The position numbers and the translations under genes were made by a program. From contig CAKVAL010000019.1 in the NCBI GenBank assembly GCA_934725085.1, positions 1 to 32,157 of the forward strand: a stretch of DNA of 32,157 nucleotides, in the 5' to 3' direction. A model generated the notes under the pieces. It was not told the DNA's origin and searched no databases. It worked only from the letters and a program-made list of their open reading frames with translations. This DNA is from an uncultured Erysipelotrichaceae bacterium. GTDB lineage: Bacteria; Bacillota_I; Bacilli_A; Erysipelotrichales; Erysipelotrichaceae. Positions 1 through 7,728 of the stretch are shown here, piece after piece; the stretch's first letter is position 1, and each line of letters begins with the position of its first letter.

Positions 1-75
1 GTACTAACAATCAAATTGAAGCTGTTGGGTAAAATAATGTGTCGTTTTGTGGGTAAATTATTGTGTCGTTCTACA
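1..75. mobile_element. Terminus of an IS21-type insertion sequence (left copy)
   Basis: Bases 2-75 are a perfect inverted copy of 32084-32157. Read from the tip inward (minus strand), the element begins TGTAGAACGACAC and holds two copies of a 20-bp unit (ACGACACAATAATTTACCCA and a 17/20 relative) with a 24-bp period. A TG...CA tip with internal tandem repeats is the end structure known for the IS21 family. That assignment is inference, because no transposase lies inside the window; the element body would lie to the left of base 1. Confidence 0.65.
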
Positions 76-115
76 CATTTGTTCAAGTAACATTTGCATC
101 GCTTAGGGTAAGATA

Positions 116-135
116 CCCCGGGTCTTGACCCGGGG
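116..135. other. Perfect GC-rich hairpin
   Basis: CCCCGGGT, then CTTG, then ACCCGGGG: an 8-9 bp perfect stem with a 2-4 nt loop. It is very GC-rich for this AT-rich sequence. It lies between the IS tip and the TnpB remnant. It could be a subterminal hairpin of a mobile element or a terminator, but no U-run follows. Confidence 0.6.
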
Positions 136-136
136 A

Positions 137-353
137 GATTCATTAGCATAAAAATTGATACTTAGGGAGATTGACTATACTTCCTTATCGAAAGATAGAA
201 ATTTACCGAAAAATGTAGCCGTAGGACTGCTTTGTAATGAAAGTTTTTATTCAAATAGACTTATGCTTGTATTCCAAAGTCTGAAAATGATGTACGATTA
301 CAAACTAAACTTGGTAGTAAGAACCCCACTGGCTTGCCTGTGGGAGTAGTCAG
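137..353 (+). mobile_element. Decayed TnpB (IS200/IS605-type) right end with omega-RNA-like sequence
   Basis: Around 140-165 the frames read (after a one-base shift) ...SIKI / ILREI, resembling the '(N)ASINILREG' C-terminus of TnpB proteins. It is followed by a segment ending in the hairpin CCCAC (325-329) / GTGGG (340-344) and AGTAGTCA (345-352). That hairpin plus (A)GTAGT(T)CA is the usual right end of TnpB elements, where the 3' part of the omega-RNA lies. No TnpB zinc-finger or RuvC residues remain. The open frame at 155-349 is probably not a gene. This was recognised by pattern memory only. Confidence 0.45.
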
Positions 354-410
354 TCATTTTAACTAAATCTATTATTACAGTCGTATATTGATGTTGCAAA
401 TCTTCTTTGT

Positions 411-1049
411 TTATATAATATTTTTTAAATACTCATATTCTTCAGGAAAGAAATAATTAGATAAATCTTCTTTTTTAGCTTTATATACACACTCATTGTA
501 TAAAGTTTCTCTTACATCTTTTCTATAGGTTGCGATTATTTTGTTGTAATGTTTTGTTATACTTCTAATATCTTGCTTTAATAAGGTATTAGGCACGAAT
601 ACATTTCTTTCTTTAGCTTTTACAAAACCCAAACAAGCATTAACTCCACCCAATAAGTATTCTGTATATAAAATTTCGTTAGAACCGTTGTAATATCCAT
701 ACATCTTTGCAGATATATTCTTGTTAACAACTAACGGAAGAACAGTAAGTTTTAAAACAGTTTTCCCGTCATCTGAGAATTCAATTTCTTCTTCTTTTAA
801 ACGTTTTGATAAGCATTTATTAAAGAACTCTTTTGAGTAATTGGATATTTTTTTGCTTGTATCAATGCTTTGTTTTGATCTTTGAACTCCTGTTATATGT
901 AAAAAATTAGATTCGTTAAACACAACTTCAAAAAATTCGACTTTCTTGTGAGTATCAATGCTAACAAATAGTAAATTTTTACCACATAATTCAGTTTTAT
1001 ATTTTTGAGAAGTATCAAATAATATTCTTAGAGCATCTTTCTTATACAT
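411..1049 (-). CDS. PBECR4-domain protein (phage-associated barnase/EndoU/colicin/RelE-like nuclease fold)
   Basis: 212 aa, soluble, with no signal peptide or membrane segment. The layout matches the PBECR4 family seen in phages and mobile elements. An N-terminal stretch reads 'LLFVSIDTHKKVEFFEVVF', followed by 'NFLHITGV' (about residues 49-56), a central 'EFFNKCLSKRL', then 'AKMYGYYNG' and a C-terminal 'GFVKAKERNVFVPNTLLKQDIR' region. PBECR domains are predicted RNA-cleaving or toxin-like by fold; the activity of this protein is unknown. An AGGAAA ribosome-binding site precedes the ATG. The gene is alone on its strand between a decayed TnpB end and a repeat region, which fits accessory mobile cargo. 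Confidence 0.7.
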   Translation of the reverse strand: MYKKDALRILFDTSQKYKTELCGKNLLFVSIDTHKKVEFFEVVFNESNFLHITGVQRSKQSIDTSKKISNYSKEFFNKCLSKRLKEEEIEFSDDGKTVLKLTVLPLVVNKNISAKMYGYYNGSNEILYTEYLLGGVNACLGFVKAKERNVFVPNTLLKQDIRSITKHYNKIIATYRKDVRETLYNECVYKAKKEDLSNYFFPEEYEYLKNII

Positions 1050-1071
1050 TGTTATATTTCCTAGTAATTTA

Positions 1072-1110
1072 AAGGGAGCCTGTACTACCTCGATAATACT
1101 CGACTCCCTT
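1072..1110. promoter_or_regulatory. Inverted repeat in the leader of the PBECR4 gene
   Basis: AAGGGAG (1072-1078) pairs with CTCCCTT (1104-1110). A shorter inner pairing CTCGA/TCGA lies around TAATAC. It sits 23-60 bases upstream of the PBECR4 start codon, so on the minus strand it would be in the leader as an attenuator or operator. A plain terminator of upstream transcription is the alternative. Confidence 0.5.
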
Positions 1111-1119
1111 AATGACTAA

Positions 1120-1219
1120 TTTTATCGTTGTCTGCCAACCTCCGGCCATTATATCCGGCTTCTAATTTTTCAAGTTTTATCGTTGCTTGCCAACCTCCGG
1201 CCATTATATCCGGCTTCTA
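1120..1219. repeat. Two direct copies of a 45-bp repeat (55-bp period)
   Basis: 1120-1164 and 1175-1219 match at 43 of 45 positions; only a TC/CT swap differs. Each copy contains CCGGCCATTATATCCGG, whose outer CCGG ends can pair. The copies are GC-richer than their surroundings. They lie in the 271-bp gap between the PBECR4 gene and the DUF523 operon; the rest of that gap shows no gene. Two copies are too few for CRISPR, and no cas gene is present. Confidence 0.85.
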
Positions 1220-1320
1220 TTTCAGATTAACGTGTTAGTCACACGAGCAAGATAAGGCTTGCCTACCTTCACTTATAATATACCACTTCGCAAGCTACTA
1301 ATCAAATAAACACTTGCCCT

Positions 1321-1731
1321 TTATAAATCCTTAATATCAACTACCTTAATGCCCTTCTCTTTTAACATCCTTACAAAGATTCCATCTCCCTTTATCTTCT
1401 TGCCAGAGAAAGTACCATCATATATTTCATTAGTGCCACAACTTGGACTTCTTGATTGTAAGATGGCCATATCAACATCAGATGAATACTCCAACGCTTT
1501 CTTAGCACCAGTCACAAATTCATTTGTAACATCAATACCACCACTATTAACAATCCTATCACCAACAATCTCTGAAGGTAACCTAGGTGTAGGTAATCCT
1601 CCCATAACCTCAGGACATACCATTATTACTTCATGACCCTTAATAAATTCATGTAACTTTTCACTATAATTGTTACCACCATTATATTTACAATTTTCGC
1701 CCATTAAACAAGCACTAACTAAGATTTTCAT
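1321..1731 (-). CDS. DUF523 family protein (TudS-like desulfidase family)
   Basis: 136 aa. It shows the family's conserved cysteines: 'SACLMGENCKYNGG' at the N-terminus (about residues 7-20), 'CPEVMGGLPTPR' (about 39-50) and 'SRSPSCG' (about 93-99). Characterised DUF523 members such as thiouracil desulfurase TudS hold a [4Fe-4S] cluster with these cysteines. Applying that activity here is family inference; the true substrate is unknown. It is the last gene of a three-gene operon, starting 2 bp after the esterase-like gene, so it is very likely co-transcribed with it. Confidence 0.85.
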   Translation of the reverse strand: MKILVSACLMGENCKYNGGNNYSEKLHEFIKGHEVIMVCPEVMGGLPTPRLPSEIVGDRIVNSGGIDVTNEFVTGAKKALEYSSDVDMAILQSRSPSCGTNEIYDGTFSGKKIKGDGIFVRMLKEKGIKVVDIKDL

Positions 1732-1733
1732 AC

Positions 1734-2708
1734 TTATTCAATTATATCAGTAGGATTAACATTCACAAATAGAACCATCGCATCATACATTGTCTTAGGG
1801 GGTTGGAAGATTCTATAACTTTGAGGAATCAAATAGAAACCCTCTCCTAAACTTCCCATATAAATATAATCAATATCTAATTTTGATGTATCAATAATTC
1901 CTACTTCCTTACCACTCATTTTTAATGATTTAGTTAAAGGATCATGAGAATAGAAAGTCCTAACAATTCTTCTTCCCATAAAAGGTAAATTACACTTAGA
2001 CTTATAAAAATCAGTGCCAATGACATAATAGCCATTCTCTTCCTTTAAAGACAACAACTTACCCATAGAATCATAAGACCCCCACTTAGCAACATGTTCA
2101 TTATGAGCGCATACAAAGACCTTATCTTCTCTTTCTAATATCCACTCAATATTTTGAGCCATATACTTATCTCTTAATAGACTATTATCTACTTCCTTGT
2201 TTTGTCTTTTGATTTCCTTTAGATACAAGTTAATATCCTCATCTAAATATTCTTTATCTAAATATTCAGTCCTTTGCATATCAAAACCATAGAATCTAAT
2301 ATCATCATCTAAATGACTCATATTATAATCACGCATATAATCAATAAGATTTATCATTTCCTTAGTCTGATAAATCTTAAAGCCAATCTTCTTAACAGCC
2401 TCTAAAGTACTTCCACTACCACCATGAATATAATCATTAACCTCTAGACAACCACCAAAGTCACCCTCTATCGCAAAAGCTCTTACACCATTTTCTTCTA
2501 CTAACTTCTTAAATATACTCAGTTTAAGTTCCTGAAACTCTTTATTACCATGAGTTGCCTCGCCCAAAGCTATAATCCTCTTATCAGCAGGTATTACAAT
2601 CTCATCTTTAAACTCAACACCATCAACATAATCACCAGTAGTAAAGCCACCAAAGTAACAATAAACCATGACTAAAAAAGCCATTATTAATAAAATTATC
2701 TTTTTCAT
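1734..2708 (-). CDS. Erythromycin-esterase-family protein, membrane-anchored or secreted
   Basis: 324 aa with one hydrophobic N-terminal segment (about residues 4-21), then 'IIALGEATHGNKEFQELK' with the family's key His in GEATHG. Also present are 'FAIEGDFGGCLEVNDYI' with its acidic residue and 'VFVCAHNEHVAKWG', another conserved His region. Ere/succinoglycan-biosynthesis-type enzymes hydrolyse esters, but many members do not act on macrolides, so resistance should not be assumed. The N-terminus indicates an extracytoplasmic enzyme tethered to the membrane. The start codon overlaps the stop of the XRE gene (ATGA), showing translational coupling. Confidence 0.8.
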   Translation of the reverse strand: MKKIILLIMAFLVMVYCYFGGFTTGDYVDGVEFKDEIVIPADKRIIALGEATHGNKEFQELKLSIFKKLVEENGVRAFAIEGDFGGCLEVNDYIHGGSGSTLEAVKKIGFKIYQTKEMINLIDYMRDYNMSHLDDDIRFYGFDMQRTEYLDKEYLDEDINLYLKEIKRQNKEVDNSLLRDKYMAQNIEWILEREDKVFVCAHNEHVAKWGSYDSMGKLLSLKEENGYYVIGTDFYKSKCNLPFMGRRIVRTFYSHDPLTKSLKMSGKEVGIIDTSKLDIDYIYMGSLGEGFYLIPQSYRIFQPPKTMYDAMVLFVNVNPTDIIE

Positions 2709-3028
2709 CTAATCAAATCTTCAGGAGATACATTAAACAACTTTGCCAAGGCAATTAAATTAGAAGTACTTGGATCAGAACTTCCATTTTCCCACTTAGA
2801 AACAGCCTGTCTACTAACACCAATCGCCTCTGCCACAAATTCTTGTGTCATCTTACACTCTTCTCTACAAGACTTAATATTTTCACCTAGACTTTTCTTA
2901 TAAGTATTCTTTTCTTCTCTAATACTTTTAGAATTAATAAATTTAATTAAAGCTCTTATCAACAATAAGAAAGCTATAAGAACACTTAAACCAAGTAACA
3001 ATACAATTCCAAACACAATATATCCCAT
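2705..3028 (-). CDS. Membrane-anchored XRE-type regulator (N-terminal TM, C-terminal HTH)
   Basis: 107 aa. Residues about 4-32 form a long hydrophobic helix, followed by a basic linker. A C-terminal XRE helix-turn-helix then reads 'MTQEFVAEAIGVSRQAVSKWE' (about 60-80) and ends '...LFNVSPEDLIR'. The arrangement is inverted compared with the common HTH-first membrane XRE proteins, such as the one at the right end of this window. As first gene of the operon it probably regulates it, perhaps in response to a membrane or envelope signal. The last 4 bases overlap the esterase gene. Confidence 0.85.
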   Translation of the reverse strand: MGYIVFGIVLLLGLSVLIAFLLLIRALIKFINSKSIREEKNTYKKSLGENIKSCREECKMTQEFVAEAIGVSRQAVSKWENGSSDPSTSNLIALAKLFNVSPEDLIR

Positions 3029-3132
3029 ACTTTTTCCTCCACGCTTAAATGTTAACTTTCTTATTAAGGTTGCTCTACCAACTATAACGATACTTTTAGT
3101 TTCTTTTGCATATTTTACTAAATTTAACCATT

Positions 3133-3160
3133 TTTATCATGATTTTTTACATGATAAAAT
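3133..3160. promoter_or_regulatory. 10-bp perfect inverted repeat in front of the TIM-barrel gene
   Basis: TTTTATCATG (3133-3142), an 8-base AT spacer, then CATGATAAAA (3151-3160). It ends about 10 bases before the AAAGGAGG ribosome-binding site of the gene at 3185. It lies in the 156-bp gap between two divergent transcription units, so it could be an operator for either or a leader hairpin. Confidence 0.7.
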
Positions 3161-3184
3161 TAAAAAATAAAGGAGGATTCACTC

Positions 3185-3859
3185 ATGACTGAAATTATTA
3201 ACACAACTCCTCAAATTGGAAGTAAACTACGCAGTAAAAACATCCTAAGACTGCCTGAATCTATATCTAGTGCCAGTGGCATTATTATTAATGGCCGTAA
3301 AATTAGAAGCTTTGTCTTTACAACAGACTTAGCTATTATCAGAAACTGTGACGCTGACGCTGTATTTGCGGTATACCCCTTTACTCCCCAACAGGCAATC
3401 TCTGATGCCATAATCAAGGCGTCATATATCCCAGTATTTTGTGGAGTAGGTGGCGGTACTACCAAAGGCCTTAGAACAGTATCCCTTGCCAAAGACGTTG
3501 AATGCCAAGGAGCTATGGGCGTTGTACTAAACGCACCCATATCAGACCTTAATCTTTTAGCTGTATCAAAAGCAGTAGACATTCCTGTAATCATTACCGT
3601 TACTAAAGAAGACACCGACATACAAGCAAGACTTGATGCTGGTGCTGTAATCTTAAACGTAGCCTGTGCTCAAAGAACTCCTGATGTTGTAAGAAAAATT
3701 AGGGAACAATTCCCTAATGTACCTATTATTGCCACAGGTGGTAAGACCAATGAAACTTGTAGAAATGTTATAGAAGCTGGAGCTAATGCTGTAACCTATA
3801 CTCCACCTACTACCCAAGAATTATTTAAAGAGATAATGGTTAACTATAGAGATGAATAA
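3185..3859 (+). CDS. TIM-barrel protein of the phosphate-binding barrel type, function unknown
   Basis: 224 aa, soluble. Alternating strand/helix segments of a beta/alpha barrel are visible: 'FVFTTDLAIIRNCDADAVFAVYPF', 'IPVFCGVGGGTTKG', 'GAMGVVLNAPISDLNLLAVSKAVDIPVIITVTKED', 'LDAGAVILNVACAQRTPD', 'VPIIATGGKTNETCRNVIEAGANAVTYTPPTTQ'. The GGK...GANAVTYTPP end resembles the phosphate-binding motif of ribulose-phosphate-binding or aldolase-like barrels. No specific reaction can be read from it. It is monocistronic, with a strong AAAGGAGG site 8 bp before the ATG and its own terminator. Function is not recognised. Confidence 0.75.
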   Translation: MTEIINTTPQIGSKLRSKNILRLPESISSASGIIINGRKIRSFVFTTDLAIIRNCDADAVFAVYPFTPQQAISDAIIKASYIPVFCGVGGGTTKGLRTVSLAKDVECQGAMGVVLNAPISDLNLLAVSKAVDIPVIITVTKEDTDIQARLDAGAVILNVACAQRTPDVVRKIREQFPNVPIIATGGKTNETCRNVIEAGANAVTYTPPTTQELFKEIMVNYRDE

Positions 3860-3866
3860 TTAAACG

Positions 3867-3917
3867 AAGCACTTTCAAGTTATGATAATTAAATCATAAT
3901 CACGAGAGTGCTTTTAG
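3867..3917 (+). terminator. Rho-independent terminator shared by convergent genes
   Basis: Outer stem AAGCACTTTC (3867-3876) / GAGAGTGCTT (3904-3913), inner stem TTATGAT/ATCATAA around AATTAA, then a T-rich tail. It lies between the TIM-barrel stop (3859) and the convergent DUF6339 stop (3923), so it can serve both directions. Confidence 0.85.
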
Positions 3918-3922
3918 TTTTG

Positions 3923-4873
3923 TTATGATTTCTTTTTGAAGAAAGCAAAGACTTTGTTTACTTTTAAATTATTCAGTTTATTTTGAGTTGAATCCAATAA
4001 TTCTTTAGAATCCATAAAATCACCAAGTTCATTTAAAATTTCAATAGCTTTGCATAACGATTTTTCGTCATTTTCATTAGATAAATCAATCGCTTTGTTT
4101 AATTTATCCGTTTTATCATTTTCTATAGCATCAGAAACTATTTTCAAATATTTTTCATATATGCAGTTTTCAATTTCAGATTCTTCCATAGCATCAATCA
4201 ATTTAATACTGCCTAATTTACTTATTTCCTTTGCCAAAATTTTAAAAAAGTCACTTTTTTCTTCGAAATGCAATTCATTATTAACTCTAATTTCCGCTTT
4301 TAACATTGCTTTATCAACAAATCGATAATTAGAAATCGTTCTCCAAGTTAACTCTCTAAATCTAAGTGGATTTTCCATTACGTATCTAGATAGATAATAT
4401 GGGTCTTCTTTATTTTCTGGAGCATATGTCAATTCAACTCTAAAATAAAGCCTTGATAGAACATTAAAGAACAAACCTCTTCTTAGTCCATCAACAAAAA
4501 GCCATTGATGTTTAAATGCTTGTACATCGTTTTTTTCCATTCCCTTTAATGCGGTTTCATAACCTTTTTCAAACATTATCCATAGCCAAAAACGTGGTTC
4601 TGATAGAATATATCCAGGAAGTTTATTTAAATGTTCAAATAGAATAATTCCATTTTCCAAGTCTGCATTTTTATCTTTATAATTCTCTGGTACTTTTAAT
4701 TCAAAATCTTCTATTTGATATTTTTTTATCTCAAATACTTTATCAGCAATAATAGAATTAATCCAAGATGAATCTTTTGTGTTGTTTTGAAATTGAGTAA
4801 CATAGTTATCAATATTCTTTTTTAAGGTTGCATACGCTTCTTCTGACATTAATTTGATATTAATCTTGCTCAT
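3923..4873 (-). CDS. DUF6339 family protein
   Basis: 316 aa from the third of three consecutive ATG codons, which gives the best spacing (8 bp) to GGAGG; the first ATG (4879) leaves only 2 bp. Family-like segments are 'IKLMSEEAYATLKKNID' at the start, then 'PRFWLWIMFEKGYETALKG', 'WLFVDGLRRGLFFNVLSRLYF' and 'DPYYLSRYVMENPLRFRELTWR' (about residues 100-190). A helical C-terminal extension ends in a lysine-rich FFKKKS tail. DUF6339 proteins are uncharacterised and, from memory, occur near restriction and defence genes. It is the last gene of the four-gene cassette and overlaps the upstream gene. Confidence 0.7.
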   Translation of the reverse strand: MSKINIKLMSEEAYATLKKNIDNYVTQFQNNTKDSSWINSIIADKVFEIKKYQIEDFELKVPENYKDKNADLENGIILFEHLNKLPGYILSEPRFWLWIMFEKGYETALKGMEKNDVQAFKHQWLFVDGLRRGLFFNVLSRLYFRVELTYAPENKEDPYYLSRYVMENPLRFRELTWRTISNYRFVDKAMLKAEIRVNNELHFEEKSDFFKILAKEISKLGSIKLIDAMEESEIENCIYEKYLKIVSDAIENDKTDKLNKAIDLSNENDEKSLCKAIEILNELGDFMDSKELLDSTQNKLNNLKVNKVFAFFKKKS

Positions 4874-5786
4874 CATCATCGCCTCCGTTTATTATCAAAT
4901 CACAAAATGTATTAATACCTTTTACACCTGAATAATTTAATACAATTTGAGCTAACATTAACGAATTGGTACTTGAAAAAGTCTCGCCGTCCAATACTTC
5001 ATTTTTTTCTTTCTTATAACTGTTAATAACAGATTTAAACCATCCATATTGCTCCACGACATCATTAATATCTATATCGCTTCCGTAATTTGCTTTTATT
5101 TCTGAAAAACAGTCAGCCAATACAGGAACCGCAATCATTGAAAAAAATATGTCATTCCATCTAGATTGAGTTTTTAAAGAACTATATCTATTATGAGTTT
5201 CTTCGGGCAAATAAATCCATATTTTATCTTGATTCATATCATGACTGATTAAATTTGTACTATCTTGATTTTTTACGATTGTAAATATTGAAGAAGCTTT
5301 ATTGTCTTCATCTAAGTTTCTATCCACCACAAATTTAATTCCATCATCGGCTGCTACGATATCATATTTTTTAATGTCAAAGGAATAATCTTTATAATCT
5401 TCATCAAAACTTTCACTTTGGTATTCTTCAATGTCGCACATCGCCACACAATAGGCAGAAATCGAAACATCTCCTTTTAAATCGTTTGTTTTAATTTCAA
5501 TAGTTCGCGGAACATCAAATAATTCATATTTTTCACGGTAAATAGATGATGGAGATTCTACAATAAGAAAACATTTAATCTTTTTATCTTTATAAAGTTC
5601 CATTAAGTACTTATTATTAAGAGAAAAGTAAATATCTTTAAGAATTGTCTCGTCTCTTGTTTTGATAATTTCTCCATTTTTATCTAACGTCAACTTAAGT
5701 TCAAAAGCAGATTCTTCGTCAAAAGTAGATAGAGTTCTTTCGTTATTTAACACTGGATATGGGAATAATCTATTACCTAATTGCAT
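4860..5786 (-). CDS. Unknown 308-aa protein, partner of the GHKL ATPase
   Basis: Not recognised as a named family. The N-terminus 'MQLGNRLFPYPVLNNE' is followed by about 160 residues rich in beta-strand pattern with many aromatic and acidic residues. The C-terminal half is more helical ('FFSMIAVPVLADCFSEI') and ends in a short acidic tail (GGDDDEQD). There is no membrane segment, no Walker motif and no obvious nuclease triad. It overlaps the ATPase gene by 14 bp and the DUF6339 gene by 14-20 bp, so these three proteins are translationally coupled and probably form a complex. GGAGG lies just before the ATG. Confidence 0.75.
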   Translation of the reverse strand: MQLGNRLFPYPVLNNERTLSTFDEESAFELKLTLDKNGEIIKTRDETILKDIYFSLNNKYLMELYKDKKIKCFLIVESPSSIYREKYELFDVPRTIEIKTNDLKGDVSISAYCVAMCDIEEYQSESFDEDYKDYSFDIKKYDIVAADDGIKFVVDRNLDEDNKASSIFTIVKNQDSTNLISHDMNQDKIWIYLPEETHNRYSSLKTQSRWNDIFFSMIAVPVLADCFSEIKANYGSDIDINDVVEQYGWFKSVINSYKKEKNEVLDGETFSSTNSLMLAQIVLNYSGVKGINTFCDLIINGGDDDEQD

Positions 5787-7716
5787 TAATAATTACCTCC
5801 GAAGAAAATCTTTCTTCTGTATTTAATTCACAAGATATTTTATATTTCACACCTTCTTTAATGGCTATATTGCTAACTACACCATCTTTAACTGCGCATG
5901 GTTGCCCATTAATAGAAGCATTTATGATTTCAACATCATAACGGTCATTGTTTAAGCCTAATTGTTTAATAGATAGTTCGCAATTATCCTCGTTAAATTT
6001 TGACACAAAGACAATATCTATTCCTTTATTTTTTGAGTTATAGATTGTCTTTGGTTTTAATCCTCCTAAAGGAACTTTTATAATACAAGGCACATCACCA
6101 TCTTTTCCACCTTTCTTTTCTTCATCAATAAGAGGTTTTGGGTTTGGGTTGGGATGCGGTTGCTTACCTCTTTTGCCAAGGAAACTAGCATCAATATCAT
6201 TGCCATCAGGATCTCCTGTAGAAAATTCTGGTCCCATTCCTTCATCAGATGATTTTGATGTTTTAGGATTATTAACCTTTATTCTTCTAACCGGAGTTAT
6301 TGAAACAGCTTCATTTGTTTTCACACCCTCTCCATTTTCAATGCTTTCATCAGCCGGTAAGTACTCGCTAGCACCTTCAAAATCAGTTTTATCTCCGCCG
6401 TCTTGATGCAAACAATCTTTAATAAAATTTGTTACATCATTCTCTAATTGATTATGTAGTTCTCTTGTTCTTTTTCTTTCATCACTTCCAACTCGCTTTA
6501 AACGGTCTAATTGCCACTCCGTGTGTGCTGGGTCTTCAATAAGTCTCAATTTTTCACACAATTCATTATTTTCTATAATGCACATAGCTGAATAAGCTAA
6601 ACTGTTGTTAATTCTTCTACTCTTTATTCTCATATAAGGATATCTAATAAATTCGCATCTTCTACTAGCTTCTTTTTCGTCGTTTTGAGTATAAGTTCTA
6701 ACGTAAACTGTAATTTTATTTGTTCCACCAACAAGGATTTCTTTCTTTTGTACCTTATCGGAAGTGAATAAAGAATACTGAGCTTTTAAATATCTTCTTT
6801 CGTTATCTGTTTTTTTCTTAAAGATATCAGATTCGATTATTTCAGATAATGAGTCTTTGTTTATTTTTAAATCACCAACACTTATCTCAAAACCATTAAA
6901 AATAATTGCTCCCATAAACCCTTCTAGTATTTTATAAGCAATATTTGAAATCCAATCTTCAGAAGTATATCCCATTAAATAGATATCAGTTCCATATTCG
7001 CCGTCTTTACGTTTAAAAGTTAAATCTAAATTTAGCTCTTCATGAAATGGAGCAATATTATCATCAACTGCATAATAACCTCTTCCCATGGTCATCAAGT
7101 TTTTTCTATTAGGATCATGCAAAGGTCTAGAACGCAACTTTGAAATTCCTATGTACCCAATTTCTTCACGTTCCTTTTCTTTGTTATATGCTTTGGTTGA
7201 ATAAAATACTGTATTTAAATCACTTGCTACAAAGCATGCATACTTACCAATTCCCTTAGAACCACCATTACCTTCAGTCTTTCCTGATGTTCCTGAACCT
7301 TTAGTTAATAGATAAAATGGAGAATCGTTTTCATCATCCTTTATCCCCACCAAACCAGTGGTGTTAAAATCGCTAATTCTTAAACAATCTATAGTTTCAC
7401 TGTTAATATGCTTTTGAAGTTGTTTTAGATGCTCGCCTTCTTTCTTATCATCACCTTTATATTTAAAGCATTCATCTATTTCCTTTTTTAATTCTTCATA
7501 CCCAGGAATATCGCTTGTTTTAATTGTAAACTTTGAAAATTCTACCCTTGCCGGTATTTCTTTGTTCATGGTGGCGTCGATTGAATTTTGACATATTTCT
7601 CTTGCCAAACCGCCATCAGCATCGCCAGCAAAAGTTTCTGTGCCAGCATCTTCAAGTCCTACGTTATCTGTGCAGTTATTATCCGGAAACTGCCATCCAG
7701 GTTTGCTGTTAACCAT
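5773..7716 (-). CDS. GHKL-fold (MutL/Hsp90-like) ATPase of a putative defence cassette
   Basis: 647 aa. The N-terminal ATP-binding fold has an N-box 'LAREICQNSIDA' (E40, N44), a G1 box 'LRISDFNTTGL' (D116, G121) and a glycine-rich lid 'GNGGSKGIGKYA' (about 149-160). Hsp90/MutL/GyrB-type proteins use these motifs to bind ATP and close a clamp. A middle region (about 200-400) probably is the transducer domain. Then comes a low-complexity linker (about 470-540, with PHPNPNPKP) and a C-terminal beta-rich domain ending 'SSEVIINAIR'. There is no MutL endonuclease motif. GGAGG precedes the ATG. Comparable stand-alone GHKL ATPases occur in restriction-like anti-phage loci; that role is inference. Confidence 0.8.
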   Translation of the reverse strand: MVNSKPGWQFPDNNCTDNVGLEDAGTETFAGDADGGLAREICQNSIDATMNKEIPARVEFSKFTIKTSDIPGYEELKKEIDECFKYKGDDKKEGEHLKQLQKHINSETIDCLRISDFNTTGLVGIKDDENDSPFYLLTKGSGTSGKTEGNGGSKGIGKYACFVASDLNTVFYSTKAYNKEKEREEIGYIGISKLRSRPLHDPNRKNLMTMGRGYYAVDDNIAPFHEELNLDLTFKRKDGEYGTDIYLMGYTSEDWISNIAYKILEGFMGAIIFNGFEISVGDLKINKDSLSEIIESDIFKKKTDNERRYLKAQYSLFTSDKVQKKEILVGGTNKITVYVRTYTQNDEKEASRRCEFIRYPYMRIKSRRINNSLAYSAMCIIENNELCEKLRLIEDPAHTEWQLDRLKRVGSDERKRTRELHNQLENDVTNFIKDCLHQDGGDKTDFEGASEYLPADESIENGEGVKTNEAVSITPVRRIKVNNPKTSKSSDEGMGPEFSTGDPDGNDIDASFLGKRGKQPHPNPNPKPLIDEEKKGGKDGDVPCIIKVPLGGLKPKTIYNSKNKGIDIVFVSKFNEDNCELSIKQLGLNNDRYDVEIINASINGQPCAVKDGVVSNIAIKEGVKYKISCELNTEERFSSEVIINAIR

Positions 7717-7728
7717 TTTTAGCCTCCA

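Noticed and set aside
155..349. 64-aa open frame at the left end as a gene
   Set aside because: It runs through the TnpB-type right-end hairpin and has no ribosome-binding site or protein-like pattern after the first residues.
1120..1219. CRISPR array
   Set aside because: Only two copies with a 10-bp gap; no spacer-sized unique segments and no cas genes.
1349..1636. 95-aa plus-strand frame
   Set aside because: Antisense to the conserved DUF523 cysteine motifs.
1734..2708. Macrolide resistance gene
   Set aside because: Only family-level motifs are visible; many Ere-family proteins do not hydrolyse macrolides.
3211..3621. 136-aa minus-strand frame
   Set aside because: Antisense shadow of the well-supported TIM-barrel gene; no ribosome-binding site.
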